A stretch of 43,029 nucleotides of DNA, taken from an archaeon. Its GTDB lineage: Archaea > Nanobdellota > Nanobdellia > SCGC-AAA011-G17 > GW2011-AR17. The notes under the pieces were generated by a model. The model did no database searches and was not told where the DNA came from. It was given only the letters and a program-made list of their open reading frames with translations. Shown piece by piece: positions 9,087 through 18,064 of this stretch. The stretch's first letter is position 1; each line of letters starts with the position of its first letter. The stretch is taken from positions 1 to 43,029 of the forward strand of contig JABHYY010000023.1 in NCBI GenBank assembly GCA_018653605.1. The letters run 5' to 3'. A program made the translations under genes and the position numbers.

Positions 9087-9107
9087 TTCAAATCCAACCC
9101 CCGCTAT

Positions 9108-9863
9108 TTATATTTTTTTAAACAGATTTTTATTATCAATATTTCTTGCAACCCATAATTTGAACTTTTGTTTATGTTTTGGATGTCTTAATTTAATAAT
9201 ATCTACAAACTTCAATAATTGCAAATGTCCACAAATTTCAAATCTATGTCTTATAGTATAACCTAATTCCACTCTATCATCTTTAGATTTGACTTTGAGA
9301 ATATTGGTTGTTCTTAGATCTTTTGAACTAAGAGAATCATAAACTTCTTCAGTAAGTGTTCTACCTTTAAAACAGCAGGCCAAAACAGGATAATAATATT
9401 TTTCTTTATATCTTTTTTTCAAGCAAAAACCAAAATCTGTATCAACAAGACCTTGAATAAAATGATGTTTAAGAGTTTTATTTTGTTCTATTATTTGAGG
9501 TATAGATAAATCTAAAGGTTTTCTTCCAGAAGGCAAACCAATACATCCAGTAAGATAATTACTAATAGCTTTCGAACCAAAATTAAAACCATAAGTTCCA
9601 CCTGACATGTGTTTCATAATAGGTTCAATATTGAAAAGCCTCTTCATCAATTTTCTAATATTAACATCATAAAATTCAATCTCATCTGCAGGATTACCTC
9701 CACAGTTTAATACATATTTATGTTTTTTATCTCGATTTCCAGCAATGTGACCATCACCAGCCATTACACCACAGAAATAAGCTACTTCAGGAGTAATCTC
9801 CTTAGGCAATCTTATTCCTCTTTTTTGATCATAATAACTTAGTTTTATTTCATCTGCTTCCAT
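9108..9863 (-). CDS. Free-standing LAGLIDADG-family homing endonuclease
   Basis: EVAYFCGVMAGDGHIAG and HHFIQGLVDTDFGFCL: two LAGLIDADG-type motifs in a 251-aa protein. Confidence 0.85.
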   Translation of the reverse strand: MEADEIKLSYYDQKRGIRLPKEITPEVAYFCGVMAGDGHIAGNRDKKHKYVLNCGGNPADEIEFYDVNIRKLMKRLFNIEPIMKHMSGGTYGFNFGSKAISNYLTGCIGLPSGRKPLDLSIPQIIEQNKTLKHHFIQGLVDTDFGFCLKKRYKEKYYYPVLACCFKGRTLTEEVYDSLSSKDLRTTNILKVKSKDDRVELGYTIRHRFEICGHLQLLKFVDIIKLRHPKHKQKFKLWVARNIDNKNLFKKI

Positions 9864-9885
9864 ACTCCTACCTAAGACAAATTAC

Positions 9886-9923
9886 TTTAAAAGCTCTGCG
9901 CGCACACATGTCACATGTCACTC
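9886..9923 (-). promoter_or_regulatory. Shared promoter element, copy A (upstream of LAGLIDADG gene)
   Basis: Minus strand GAGTGACATGTGACATGTGTGCGCGCAGAGCTTTTAAA; 35/38 identical to 31867..31904. Confidence 0.8.
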
Positions 9924-9931
9924 AACTGCAA

Positions 9932-9951
9932 CTACAAAATATATGTTGTAG
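9932..9951. repeat. Palindrome upstream of element A
   Basis: CTACAAAATATATGTTGTAG; similar sequence CTAAAATATATGTTCTAC at 31841-31858 in the same position relative to element B. Confidence 0.6.
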
Positions 9952-10042
9952 AATAAGATTAAACAATTCTAAGCACAGCAGTCCACACAAACCAAAACCC
10001 TACACAAAACATTATTAAACAACAAAGACCAATAAATTAACA

Positions 10043-11062
10043 ATGAAAAAACTAATCTTAATATTAGCAATTTTATTTATCACAAGCTGCGCAGTTGAAC
10101 AAGCATATCAAGAACCATTGTATTTCAATGTAATTTTCCACAATGAAGAAGATGTTGGTAGCTGCACAAACCCAAAAGCAGCAACTCCAGACTACGATGG
10201 TAACCAAGAACTACTTCTACACTTCACAAATGCTTTCAGAGAGTTTGGCGAAATGGCGCAAGGACATGGAGTGAAAATCAACTTTGGCTCAGACTGGACA
10301 TTCTCAAATGGCGTTGAAAACTTTGACCCCACTTTTTACACAGACATGGAAGCAATGGGCCATGAGATAGACGCACACGCACACCAATCTTGTATCTTAT
10401 ACCATGAAGTAAGAGAAGACATTATCGACGCAGGTGGAACACCAACCACAGTTGCATCAGGTATGGAAGAAACTAACATCCAGGAACAGATGGAATACTT
10501 TGACAACTATCCTAATGAATTTGAAATATTTTGGGGAGTTGCACAAGCAGGCCATGGTGAGGGTGAAGAAATTTCTAGCTGGGTATGGCGACCATCAAGA
10601 GATAATTGGTTAGAGCACGATCCAGATGGTGACTACATTCACATTGGCCATGGTGAACAAGTGAATAGTATTAATTACATTCAAGAAGCAATTGAAAACA
10701 GATATGATGATAGAGTCAACACTTACTCAGTTTTTATTGGAACCTCACATTTTTTAGCTTCAAAAGACACTCCAGGCATTCCTAAAGACTGGACAGCAAC
10801 AATTGATGATGAAAGTCATTGGGAAAATAGGATAGAATGGTGGGATGACTTTTTTACAGAGGTTGACAATTTAGAAAACCTTGAATACGCATCTTTAACA
10901 GAAGTAGCAGAAATTTTTGAACAAAATGAAGACAACCTAAACTTTGACTATGACACAGAAAACCATCCAAGATCAGATGGTTCAATGGCAGCAAAAAATG
11001 AAAAAGCAGGCTACCCATTAACAGGTTTTGTCACAAGAAAAACCAAAACCCTTATTAAATAA
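10043..11062 (+). CDS. Secreted lipoprotein, polysaccharide-deacetylase (NodB)-like
   Basis: Lipobox-like MKKLILILAILFITSC; MGHEIDAHAHQS resembles the NodB His motif. Confidence 0.6.
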   Translation: MKKLILILAILFITSCAVEQAYQEPLYFNVIFHNEEDVGSCTNPKAATPDYDGNQELLLHFTNAFREFGEMAQGHGVKINFGSDWTFSNGVENFDPTFYTDMEAMGHEIDAHAHQSCILYHEVREDIIDAGGTPTTVASGMEETNIQEQMEYFDNYPNEFEIFWGVAQAGHGEGEEISSWVWRPSRDNWLEHDPDGDYIHIGHGEQVNSINYIQEAIENRYDDRVNTYSVFIGTSHFLASKDTPGIPKDWTATIDDESHWENRIEWWDDFFTEVDNLENLEYASLTEVAEIFEQNEDNLNFDYDTENHPRSDGSMAAKNEKAGYPLTGFVTRKTKTLIK

Positions 11063-11080
11063 TTAATCAATCTAACTAAT

Positions 11081-14000
11081 ATGAAAGGGAGGTTAACAGT
11101 TCTTATAGCAATAATACTAATTTTAGCAATAACTCCAATTCTAACAAATGATACAACTGTAGACCCTATAATCACTCAAACTTTAGAAAAAGAAGAAACA
11201 GTTCAAGTTGTTATTCAATACATTGAAGAGCCAGAAGAACCAACCTTTATTGAAACTCTTTTAACAGATGAAATCGAACAAGAAAACATTAATGAAGAAT
11301 TCTATTCAGCAGAAATAACTGAAGACCAACTTGAAGACTTATTAGAAGATCCAAATGTTCAAACAATTTCAGAAGACCCAGTTGCTTCAGTTCACTTATC
11401 AACCTCAACACAAGTAATCAACTCAACTGTGGTTAATTCAAAACAATTCTCATCAACAAACCTAACAGGCTTAGGACAAAGTGTTTGTGTTATTGACACA
11501 GGAGTAAACTCATCACACCCTGGTTTGAAAGGAAGAATCATTGCAGAAAAATGTTTTTGTGACATCACAGACTATGGTTCAGGTGGTTGTTGCTCAGATA
11601 ATACAAATGAAAACAGTGATGCAGAAGATGACTACAGGCACGGTACACATGTTGCAGGAATCATTGCATCCAATGACACAACTTACACAGGAGTTGCACC
11701 AGAAGCATACATAGTCTCAGTAAAAGTTACAAACTCTTCAGGCAATGCACTTTACTCAGACATCACACAAGGTATTGACTGGTGTAGAACAAATGCAGCA
11801 ACTTACAACATAACAGCAATCTCAATCAGTCTAGGAGGGGGAGCATACTCAGCACATTGCGATGCAACATTTGCAGGAATAGGATTAACAGGAGCAGTAG
11901 ACAATGCATACAACAACAACGTTTCAGTTGTAATCTCAACAGGAAATGATTATTCAACATCAAACATTGGATCACCATCATGTATAGAAAATGCAATTGC
12001 AGTATCTTCAACAACAAAACTAGATACAGTATCAAGTTTTTCAAATAGGAATTCAATAACTGACATGTTCGCACCAGGTGGAACCAGCACAGGAACAGGT
12101 GCATGTCCAAATGCAAACTACATCTGTTCAACACAATGGACAAGTGGATTCATTGGCTACTCAGGAACTTCAATGTCAGCACCACATGTAGCAGGAGTGA
12201 TTGCACTAATGCAACAGTATGAAAAAGATGTTGAAGGAAAACCCTTGACAGGAGATCAAGTAAACCAAACAATCACAACAAACGGTGCACTTATCGACGA
12301 CAGTGGAGGTTCAGGATACAGTTTTTATAGGCTAGACGCACTAAAATCCTTAATCGCAATTGATAATTTACAACCAGAAATACTCAACCCTAACACAACA
12401 CTACAAACATTCTACTTTTACAACAACATAACTTTCATTGCAAATGTTTCAGATATTAATTTAGACACAGTTTGGATAGAAGGAAATTGGTCTGGCTCAT
12501 TAGAAAACACAACTTTAACAAATACAGTAGATGCCCAATACAATTTCACATTAGACAATGGGAATTATTCTAACAGTGACACCTTCTCTTGGAGAATACA
12601 TGCAAATGATTCAAACAACAATATCAACTCAACAGATTTTTACACAATAACAATAGCAGGAAACCCAACAGTAACACTAAACTCACCAGCAGATGGTTCA
12701 ATGACAAACAATGCAACAGTATATTTTAATTTCACAGCAACAGATGAATTAGATTCTTTGATAAACTGTTCATTATACCTTGACTCCATATCAAACATTA
12801 CAAACACAACTGTAAACAATGGTACTTCAACAATATTTGAACTTGATTTAAACAGTTCAGACCACACTTGGTTTGTACAATGTACAGATTCAAACAACTT
12901 AACAACCAATTCCTCGTCGAGAACATTAACAGTTGACACTTTATCACCTTACTTCACAGCAGAAAACTTTACTTCAATAATTGAACTTGGTGCAAACTGG
13001 AGTTACATTGTAAACATTACAAACTCACACTTAAGTTATGCAAACTTTTCTTTTGATTCTTCAAATGTAACAATGTCAAATGTTACAGACATATTTAACA
13101 GAACTTTCCAGGTTTTGGATAATGGGAGTCAGGCTTTTGTAGTGTATGCATATGACACAGCAGGCAATTTAAATTCAACAAATAACACTTTCATTGTAAA
13201 TGATTCAATTTCAGGTGTAAGGATAATGAACTTTAATTACAATTCAACTGTTGCACAAGATTCAAACCAAACAGTTACAACTTATTTACTAAACTCTTTC
13301 CCAATAACAGAAGCTTACATAACATACAATGGAACAAACTATAATTTCACTAACAACACTCACTACAACTTTACAACAACCTTTTCAGTTTCTGCATGTG
13401 GTGACTACAACTTTACAATGTTCACAAATGACACTCAAGGTGAAAATAAATCTCAATTTACAAACTTTTCAATAAACTTTTGCTGTGGAAATGGTATTCC
13501 TGAAGGTGATGAAGATTGCAACACATGTCCAGGAGATACTAGTGAGTGTGATGAACCAGCAACAACTAGTGGTGGTGGAGGAGGGGGAGGTGGTTCAGGC
13601 ACTTCAGAGGAAAGTACAAAAGAAACAATAAAAATTTCATCAGCATCACCAGATGATCCAATTGAATTCAACATTTACAATACAATATTACCAATCAACA
13701 AATTAGAAGTGTTAGTAGAAAGACAAGTTGAAAACATTAAAGTTACAGCAGAAGTACTGGATGAGAAACCATCAGAAACAGTAAACCCTCAAGGTGAAGT
13801 TTACAAATTCCTAGAGATCTACACAACAAACCTTAATGAAGAAGATATTGAGCAAGCAGAGATACAATTTTTCATCTCAAGCACTTGGCTTAACAACAAA
13901 GATAAAGACTCTGTAATCCTACAGAGATACAACAGAGGTTGGGAACAACTACCAACAGAATACATAAAACTTTACCAAGACAACTATTATTTCAAAGCAG

Positions 14001-14242
14001 AAACAGAAGGTTTTTCATACTTTGTAATCACAGCAATTGAAGAAGAAGAAACTATTGAAGAAGAGATAACAGCACAAGCAGTTGAGGAAGTTGTAGAAGA
14101 TGTTCCACAATACATTGCACCAGCACCAGAACAAGAAATTGAAGAGTTCTACTTCACACCCTTTATAATGAGCATAGGAATAATTATAACCCTAGCAGTT
14201 ATAATAGTAGCACTTGCATGGAGAAAGAAATGGAAAATATAG
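11081..14242 (+). CDS. Secreted subtilisin-like serine protease (S8) with Ig-like repeats, Gly linker, PGF-pre-PGF-like domain and C-terminal TM helix
   Basis: Catalytic triad GQSVCVIDTGVNSSHPGL / DDYRHGTHVAGI / GYSGTSMSAPHVAGV; many NxS/T sequons; FTPFIMSIGIIITLAVIIVALAWRKK. Confidence 0.95.
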   Translation: MKGRLTVLIAIILILAITPILTNDTTVDPIITQTLEKEETVQVVIQYIEEPEEPTFIETLLTDEIEQENINEEFYSAEITEDQLEDLLEDPNVQTISEDPVASVHLSTSTQVINSTVVNSKQFSSTNLTGLGQSVCVIDTGVNSSHPGLKGRIIAEKCFCDITDYGSGGCCSDNTNENSDAEDDYRHGTHVAGIIASNDTTYTGVAPEAYIVSVKVTNSSGNALYSDITQGIDWCRTNAATYNITAISISLGGGAYSAHCDATFAGIGLTGAVDNAYNNNVSVVISTGNDYSTSNIGSPSCIENAIAVSSTTKLDTVSSFSNRNSITDMFAPGGTSTGTGACPNANYICSTQWTSGFIGYSGTSMSAPHVAGVIALMQQYEKDVEGKPLTGDQVNQTITTNGALIDDSGGSGYSFYRLDALKSLIAIDNLQPEILNPNTTLQTFYFYNNITFIANVSDINLDTVWIEGNWSGSLENTTLTNTVDAQYNFTLDNGNYSNSDTFSWRIHANDSNNNINSTDFYTITIAGNPTVTLNSPADGSMTNNATVYFNFTATDELDSLINCSLYLDSISNITNTTVNNGTSTIFELDLNSSDHTWFVQCTDSNNLTTNSSSRTLTVDTLSPYFTAENFTSIIELGANWSYIVNITNSHLSYANFSFDSSNVTMSNVTDIFNRTFQVLDNGSQAFVVYAYDTAGNLNSTNNTFIVNDSISGVRIMNFNYNSTVAQDSNQTVTTYLLNSFPITEAYITYNGTNYNFTNNTHYNFTTTFSVSACGDYNFTMFTNDTQGENKSQFTNFSINFCCGNGIPEGDEDCNTCPGDTSECDEPATTSGGGGGGGGSGTSEESTKETIKISSASPDDPIEFNIYNTILPINKLEVLVERQVENIKVTAEVLDEKPSETVNPQGEVYKFLEIYTTNLNEEDIEQAEIQFFISSTWLNNKDKDSVILQRYNRGWEQLPTEYIKLYQDNYYFKAETEGFSYFVITAIEEEETIEEEITAQAVEEVVEDVPQYIAPAPEQEIEEFYFTPFIMSIGIIITLAVIIVALAWRKKWKI

Positions 14243-15066
14243 GTGGACAAGCAGTAATTGAAGGTGTAATGTTTAAATCAAAAAACAAAGTTTCAATAGC
14301 AGTAAGAAAACCAAATGGTGAAATAAAAGTAAAAAAAGAAAGATTCAAATCACTAACAAGAAAGTTTCCATTATCACTTCCCTTTGTAAGAGGAATTATA
14401 ATTCTAATTGAAACATTAATCCTAGGAATAAAAGCATTAAACTATTCAACAAATGAAAACTTGGGTAAAGAAGAACAACTAGGAACCTTTGCAATGATCA
14501 TAACTTTTGTAATCTCAATAGGTTTAGCAATTTTCTTATTCAAATTTATGCCTTTACTAGGAGCACAATTACTTCCAATAGATAATACTTATTTGTTTAA
14601 CCTAGCTGAAGGTGTGATCAAACTAACAATTTTAGTTGGATACATTTGGTTAATCTCATTAATGCCAGATGTAAGAACTTTGTACCAATATCATGGAGCA
14701 GAACATAAAGTAATAAATGCATATGAAAGAGATGATTTAGCAAATGTAAAAAAATATTCAAGATTGCATCCAAGGTGTGGAACAAGTTTTATTATTTTTG
14801 TAGTTTTCCTGAGTATCTTAGTTTACATCTTAATTCCAATGGATTACAGTTTTTGGATAAAATTAGGTTTAAGATTACTATTACTTCCTTTTATTGCAGG
14901 CATTGCTTATGAACTAATAAAATTGTCAGGAAAGTACAGAAAAAGTAAGTTTTTACAAGCTTTAATTTCGCCAGGACTTCTCCTACAAAGGCTTACCACA
15001 AAGGAACCAACTCGAGATCAGATTGAAGTAGCCTTAAGAGGCCTTAGGGAAATAAAACACAATTAA
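14218..15066 (+). CDS. DUF1385 (YqhQ-like) membrane protein
   Basis: GGQAVIEGVMFKSKNKVSIAVRKPNGEI and QYHGAEHKVINAYE...SRLHPRCGTSFI. Confidence 0.92.
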   Translation: MEKEMENIGGQAVIEGVMFKSKNKVSIAVRKPNGEIKVKKERFKSLTRKFPLSLPFVRGIIILIETLILGIKALNYSTNENLGKEEQLGTFAMIITFVISIGLAIFLFKFMPLLGAQLLPIDNTYLFNLAEGVIKLTILVGYIWLISLMPDVRTLYQYHGAEHKVINAYERDDLANVKKYSRLHPRCGTSFIIFVVFLSILVYILIPMDYSFWIKLGLRLLLLPFIAGIAYELIKLSGKYRKSKFLQALISPGLLLQRLTTKEPTRDQIEVALRGLREIKHN

Positions 15067-15097
15067 TTTTATAAACACCATACATATAGAAATTAAA

Positions 15098-16102
15098 ATG
15101 CAAGATAAAATCATAGAACTAGTAAGAGATAAAACAGTAAAAGTATGCTGCCACTGGGATGCAGATGGTGTCACTTCAGGAGCTTTAATCTACCATATGA
15201 TCAAACCTTATGCAAAAGTGATCACAACAATATCCAAAGGAATGGTTTTCGAAGTAAAAAAAGAAGACATAGCTGAAGAAGAAGTGATCATATGCGCAGA
15301 CATTCCACCAGCAAAAGAAATTCTAGATAGAACAGTAATCTACATTGACCATCATCCATCAGAAATTTCAGAACAATGTACTTTAGCTATCCATGACGAC
15401 AAGTATCAATCCTGTTCTTTACTAATTTATGAAAATGTAATCGAAGACAAAACAAACCCTTACAACATATTTTTAACATTGCTAGGTTTTTTTGGAGATG
15501 CAGGAAAAAGAGAAAACCTTCCAACCATGCTAAAAGTAAATGCAATGAACTACACTCCAGAGCTTATGGAAAAAAACAAAAGCTATTACAGTAAAGGACA
15601 TTATTTAACAGTTGAAAAATATGTTTCTGCAATGAACACAGGAAAAAGAATGAATTGGTCAGGTGACATTCCATTAGAACTTTTAAAATGCATAGATCAC
15701 TATGGTCCATTCACTGAAAACTTCCACCCATTAGCACAAACAATACAAACTTACAAATCACATTTAAGAAATCTATACTCACAAGATGTTGAAATTAAAA
15801 GAGTAAACAACTTTGACATGATTTACATAGAATCCAAGAAAAATATTCAAGGTGTACTTGCAGCAAGAAACATAAAAGAGAAACCAATCATAGTGATTAA
15901 CAAATTTCAAGGCCAGTTGATGGGCAGTATGCGAGTACCAGACACATTAGATTTTGATGCAGGAAAATTCTTAGACCAATTCAATGGAAAGATTGAAACT
16001 TTCTTAGGTGGAGGCCATGAAAAAGCAGGTGGATTCACAATACAAGAAAAGGATTTTCCAGAATTAATAGAAAAGATTAAGCTTTCTTCTTCTTCTCAAT
16101 AA
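15098..16102 (+). CDS. DHH-family phosphoesterase (RecJ-like)
   Basis: VKVCCHWDADGVTSGALIYH, IDHHPSE, C-terminal GGGHEKAGGFTIQ (DHHA1-like). Confidence 0.9.
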   Translation: MQDKIIELVRDKTVKVCCHWDADGVTSGALIYHMIKPYAKVITTISKGMVFEVKKEDIAEEEVIICADIPPAKEILDRTVIYIDHHPSEISEQCTLAIHDDKYQSCSLLIYENVIEDKTNPYNIFLTLLGFFGDAGKRENLPTMLKVNAMNYTPELMEKNKSYYSKGHYLTVEKYVSAMNTGKRMNWSGDIPLELLKCIDHYGPFTENFHPLAQTIQTYKSHLRNLYSQDVEIKRVNNFDMIYIESKKNIQGVLAARNIKEKPIIVINKFQGQLMGSMRVPDTLDFDAGKFLDQFNGKIETFLGGGHEKAGGFTIQEKDFPELIEKIKLSSSSQ

Positions 16103-16955
16103 AAGCATAAGTCATAATATCTTTAGAATATCCAGCAGGAATGTTTCCAGTTGAAGCATATTCATACAATGCAGTGTTAAAGATTGCATTAGCAACAGTG
16201 AACACCATTCCAACCAACACTACAAGAATCACAACAAACAAGAATAAAAATCCCAAACCAATAATATTTCCAGTTAAAAACATAAGTGCTCCAACAATAA
16301 GAGCAGGGAAAATAATAGCTGCTGTAATAGCACCTTGTATAGCACCTAAACCAAAGTGTCTAACCAAACTTTCACCCCATGTCTTTTTAAGAACAGAAAT
16401 TGATTTCTTAATAGCTTTAAATGGAGTTAAATCATCATAAACCATTGCAGGAACCACAAAGATTGTAATAATAGCCCAAGCTAAGCTTAAAACACTTCTT
16501 AGAATGTGTATAACAATAGAACCAATGCCTTTAGATTTTCTAGCCATACTTTCTAATCCTCTCAATAAAAGGCCCACACTTGCAGCCAAAAGGCTCCACA
16601 GAGCAATCAAATGAATCTTAGAAAATGCAAATTTAAGACTTTCCATAAACTTCGCATCGCCACCAGCAAACCTTTTCTTTGCAGTGTACACAACACACAC
16701 ATTAAAGAAAGTTCCAATAAAAGCCAGTCCAAAATAAATAGCAAAAAATGCTAAATACTCAAAAAATCCAAACACTTGTGCTTCGCCAGCCAAAAGACTA
16801 ACAATCAATGTTGGAACTAGCAAAATCAAGATAAACAAAACTGAAAATATAGAAGCTAAAATTGGATACCAAATAAGCTCAGTATCTTCTTTCATAACAT
16901 TAAAAGTTATCTTTGTTATTCCCCAACTATTTTTAAAAACTGAAGTTATACTCAT
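16077..16955 (-). CDS. Multi-TM membrane protein (DUF6159-like)
   Basis: Six-helix hydrophobic pattern; ends convergently with a 26-nt overlap of the DHH gene. Confidence 0.65.
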   Translation of the reverse strand: MSITSVFKNSWGITKITFNVMKEDTELIWYPILASIFSVLFILILLVPTLIVSLLAGEAQVFGFFEYLAFFAIYFGLAFIGTFFNVCVVYTAKKRFAGGDAKFMESLKFAFSKIHLIALWSLLAASVGLLLRGLESMARKSKGIGSIVIHILRSVLSLAWAIITIFVVPAMVYDDLTPFKAIKKSISVLKKTWGESLVRHFGLGAIQGAITAAIIFPALIVGALMFLTGNIIGLGFLFLFVVILVVLVGMVFTVANAIFNTALYEYASTGNIPAGYSKDIMTYAFIEKKKKA

Positions 16956-16999
16956 AATATATAGTTTTTAGTATATATTTATAAAAGTTTCTAATTCAC

Positions 17000-17932
17000 C
17001 TAATCCAATTTTTCCAATAATCCAAATGCCTTTTTATCAAATTTTGAGAAGGCAAACCATTTCTTCCCTAAATCCTTTAGTGAAGCACCAATATGATATA
17101 CTTCTTTATTATCAATAATCATAAACCTATCATGGGATTTATTAAATTCTTTGATTTTAATCATAGGATATTGGGAATTATGTTTATTCAAATCTAATCT
17201 TAATTGTTTTGTAATAGTTTTTGTATAAATTATAACCACAACACCATCCTTTCTCTTAGAAAACAATGTTAAAACAGAATCATCAACAAAATTATCAATC
17301 AACACAATTGATTGTTTTGCACTTCTAATTAAATCAGAAACAAAATTATAAGCATCAAAAATCTGTCCTTCAAAGAAGATTCCTTGTTTTCTAACAAACT
17401 CTTTGTTTTCAATTGCTTCAAAAACTTTCTCAAAGTTTTTATCATACTCAATTTGTTTCCCTTCAACAGTATCTAGCCTTCTAAAGATTTCTGCATTTTT
17501 GGAAATAAATTTACGCATTGAAACAAAAGCATCCATTATTTGAATACTAACTTTCACAGCAATATCACTTTTAAGAACACTAGAAAGCATTGAAACTCCT
17601 TGTTCAGTGAATGCATAAGGTAAGTATTTTCTATGCATTCCTCTACCTTTGTTTAAGGTTCCAGAATGGAACCTTAAAGAATCTTTTATTTTTGAAGTCA
17701 CATTTTGTGACTTCAAGTTCTCTCCTAGTTCTAAGGTAACAATTTGTGACCTTAAAGAATTATATTCAGGCATAGTAAGCTGGAACATGAATCTTGAAGG
17801 AAATCTCTCAATATTTCTTTTAACAGCTTGATTAAGTTGCTTTGTTTCAACCTCATACAATTCAGCTAAATCACTATCCAACATCACTTGAAACGCTCTG
17901 ATTGTATGGATTTTATTCTTAATTTTGTTCAT
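17000..17932 (-). CDS. ORF6N-domain DNA-binding protein with PLD-like C-terminal domain
   Basis: IRAFQVMLDSDLAELYEVETKQLNQAVKRNIERFPSRFMFQLT; KYLPYAFTEQGVSMLSSVLKSDIAVKVSIQIMDAFV; KSHDRFMIIDNKEVYHIGASLKDLGKKWFAFSKF. Confidence 0.92.
   Translation of the reverse strand: MNKIKNKIHTIRAFQVMLDSDLAELYEVETKQLNQAVKRNIERFPSRFMFQLTMPEYNSLRSQIVTLELGENLKSQNVTSKIKDSLRFHSGTLNKGRGMHRKYLPYAFTEQGVSMLSSVLKSDIAVKVSIQIMDAFVSMRKFISKNAEIFRRLDTVEGKQIEYDKNFEKVFEAIENKEFVRKQGIFFEGQIFDAYNFVSDLIRSAKQSIVLIDNFVDDSVLTLFSKRKDGVVVIIYTKTITKQLRLDLNKHNSQYPMIKIKEFNKSHDRFMIIDNKEVYHIGASLKDLGKKWFAFSKFDKKAFGLLEKLD
17652..17754 (-). repeat. Three in-gene palindromes with 39-nt period (17652-17678, 17692-17716, 17732-17754)
   Basis: TTTAAGGTTCC-AGAAT-GGAACCTTAAA; TTGAAGTCACA-TTT-TGTGACTTCAA; TAAGGTaACA-ATT-TGTgACCTTA; centres at 17665, 17704 and 17743. 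Confidence 0.9.
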
Positions 17933-18064
17933 AAATAAAATAAAATATAGAGTTTTTTATAAAATCCAGCTATAAAAATCCGGAAACTTTCCATAAAACC
18001 TGAAAGATTTACATATTCAAAGCTTATACAAGCAAAACAAAGCAGTCAATACTAAAAAATAACC

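Larger units (their letters stand above)
8919..9106 (+). tRNA. Initiator tRNA-Met (CAU) with four BHB-type introns; no encoded CCA
   Basis: Exons joined: AGCGGGG TA GGAC AGTCAGGAGT GTCC G TCGGG CTCATAA CCCGG AGGTC GTTGG TTCAAAT CCAAC CCCCGCT A (75 nt). All stems pair. Has initiator hallmarks A1:U72 and three consecutive G:C pairs at 29-31/39-41. Confidence 0.9.

Noticed and set aside
8919-9106. RNase P RNA, SRP RNA or other structured ncRNA instead of a tRNA
   Set aside because: Conserved RNase P/SRP motifs were not recognised, while removal of four BHB introns gives a complete initiator tRNA.
9031-9261. ORF 9031..9261 + as a gene
   Set aside because: Overlaps both the interrupted tRNA and the LAGLIDADG gene on the opposite strand; composition typical of antisense spurious ORFs.
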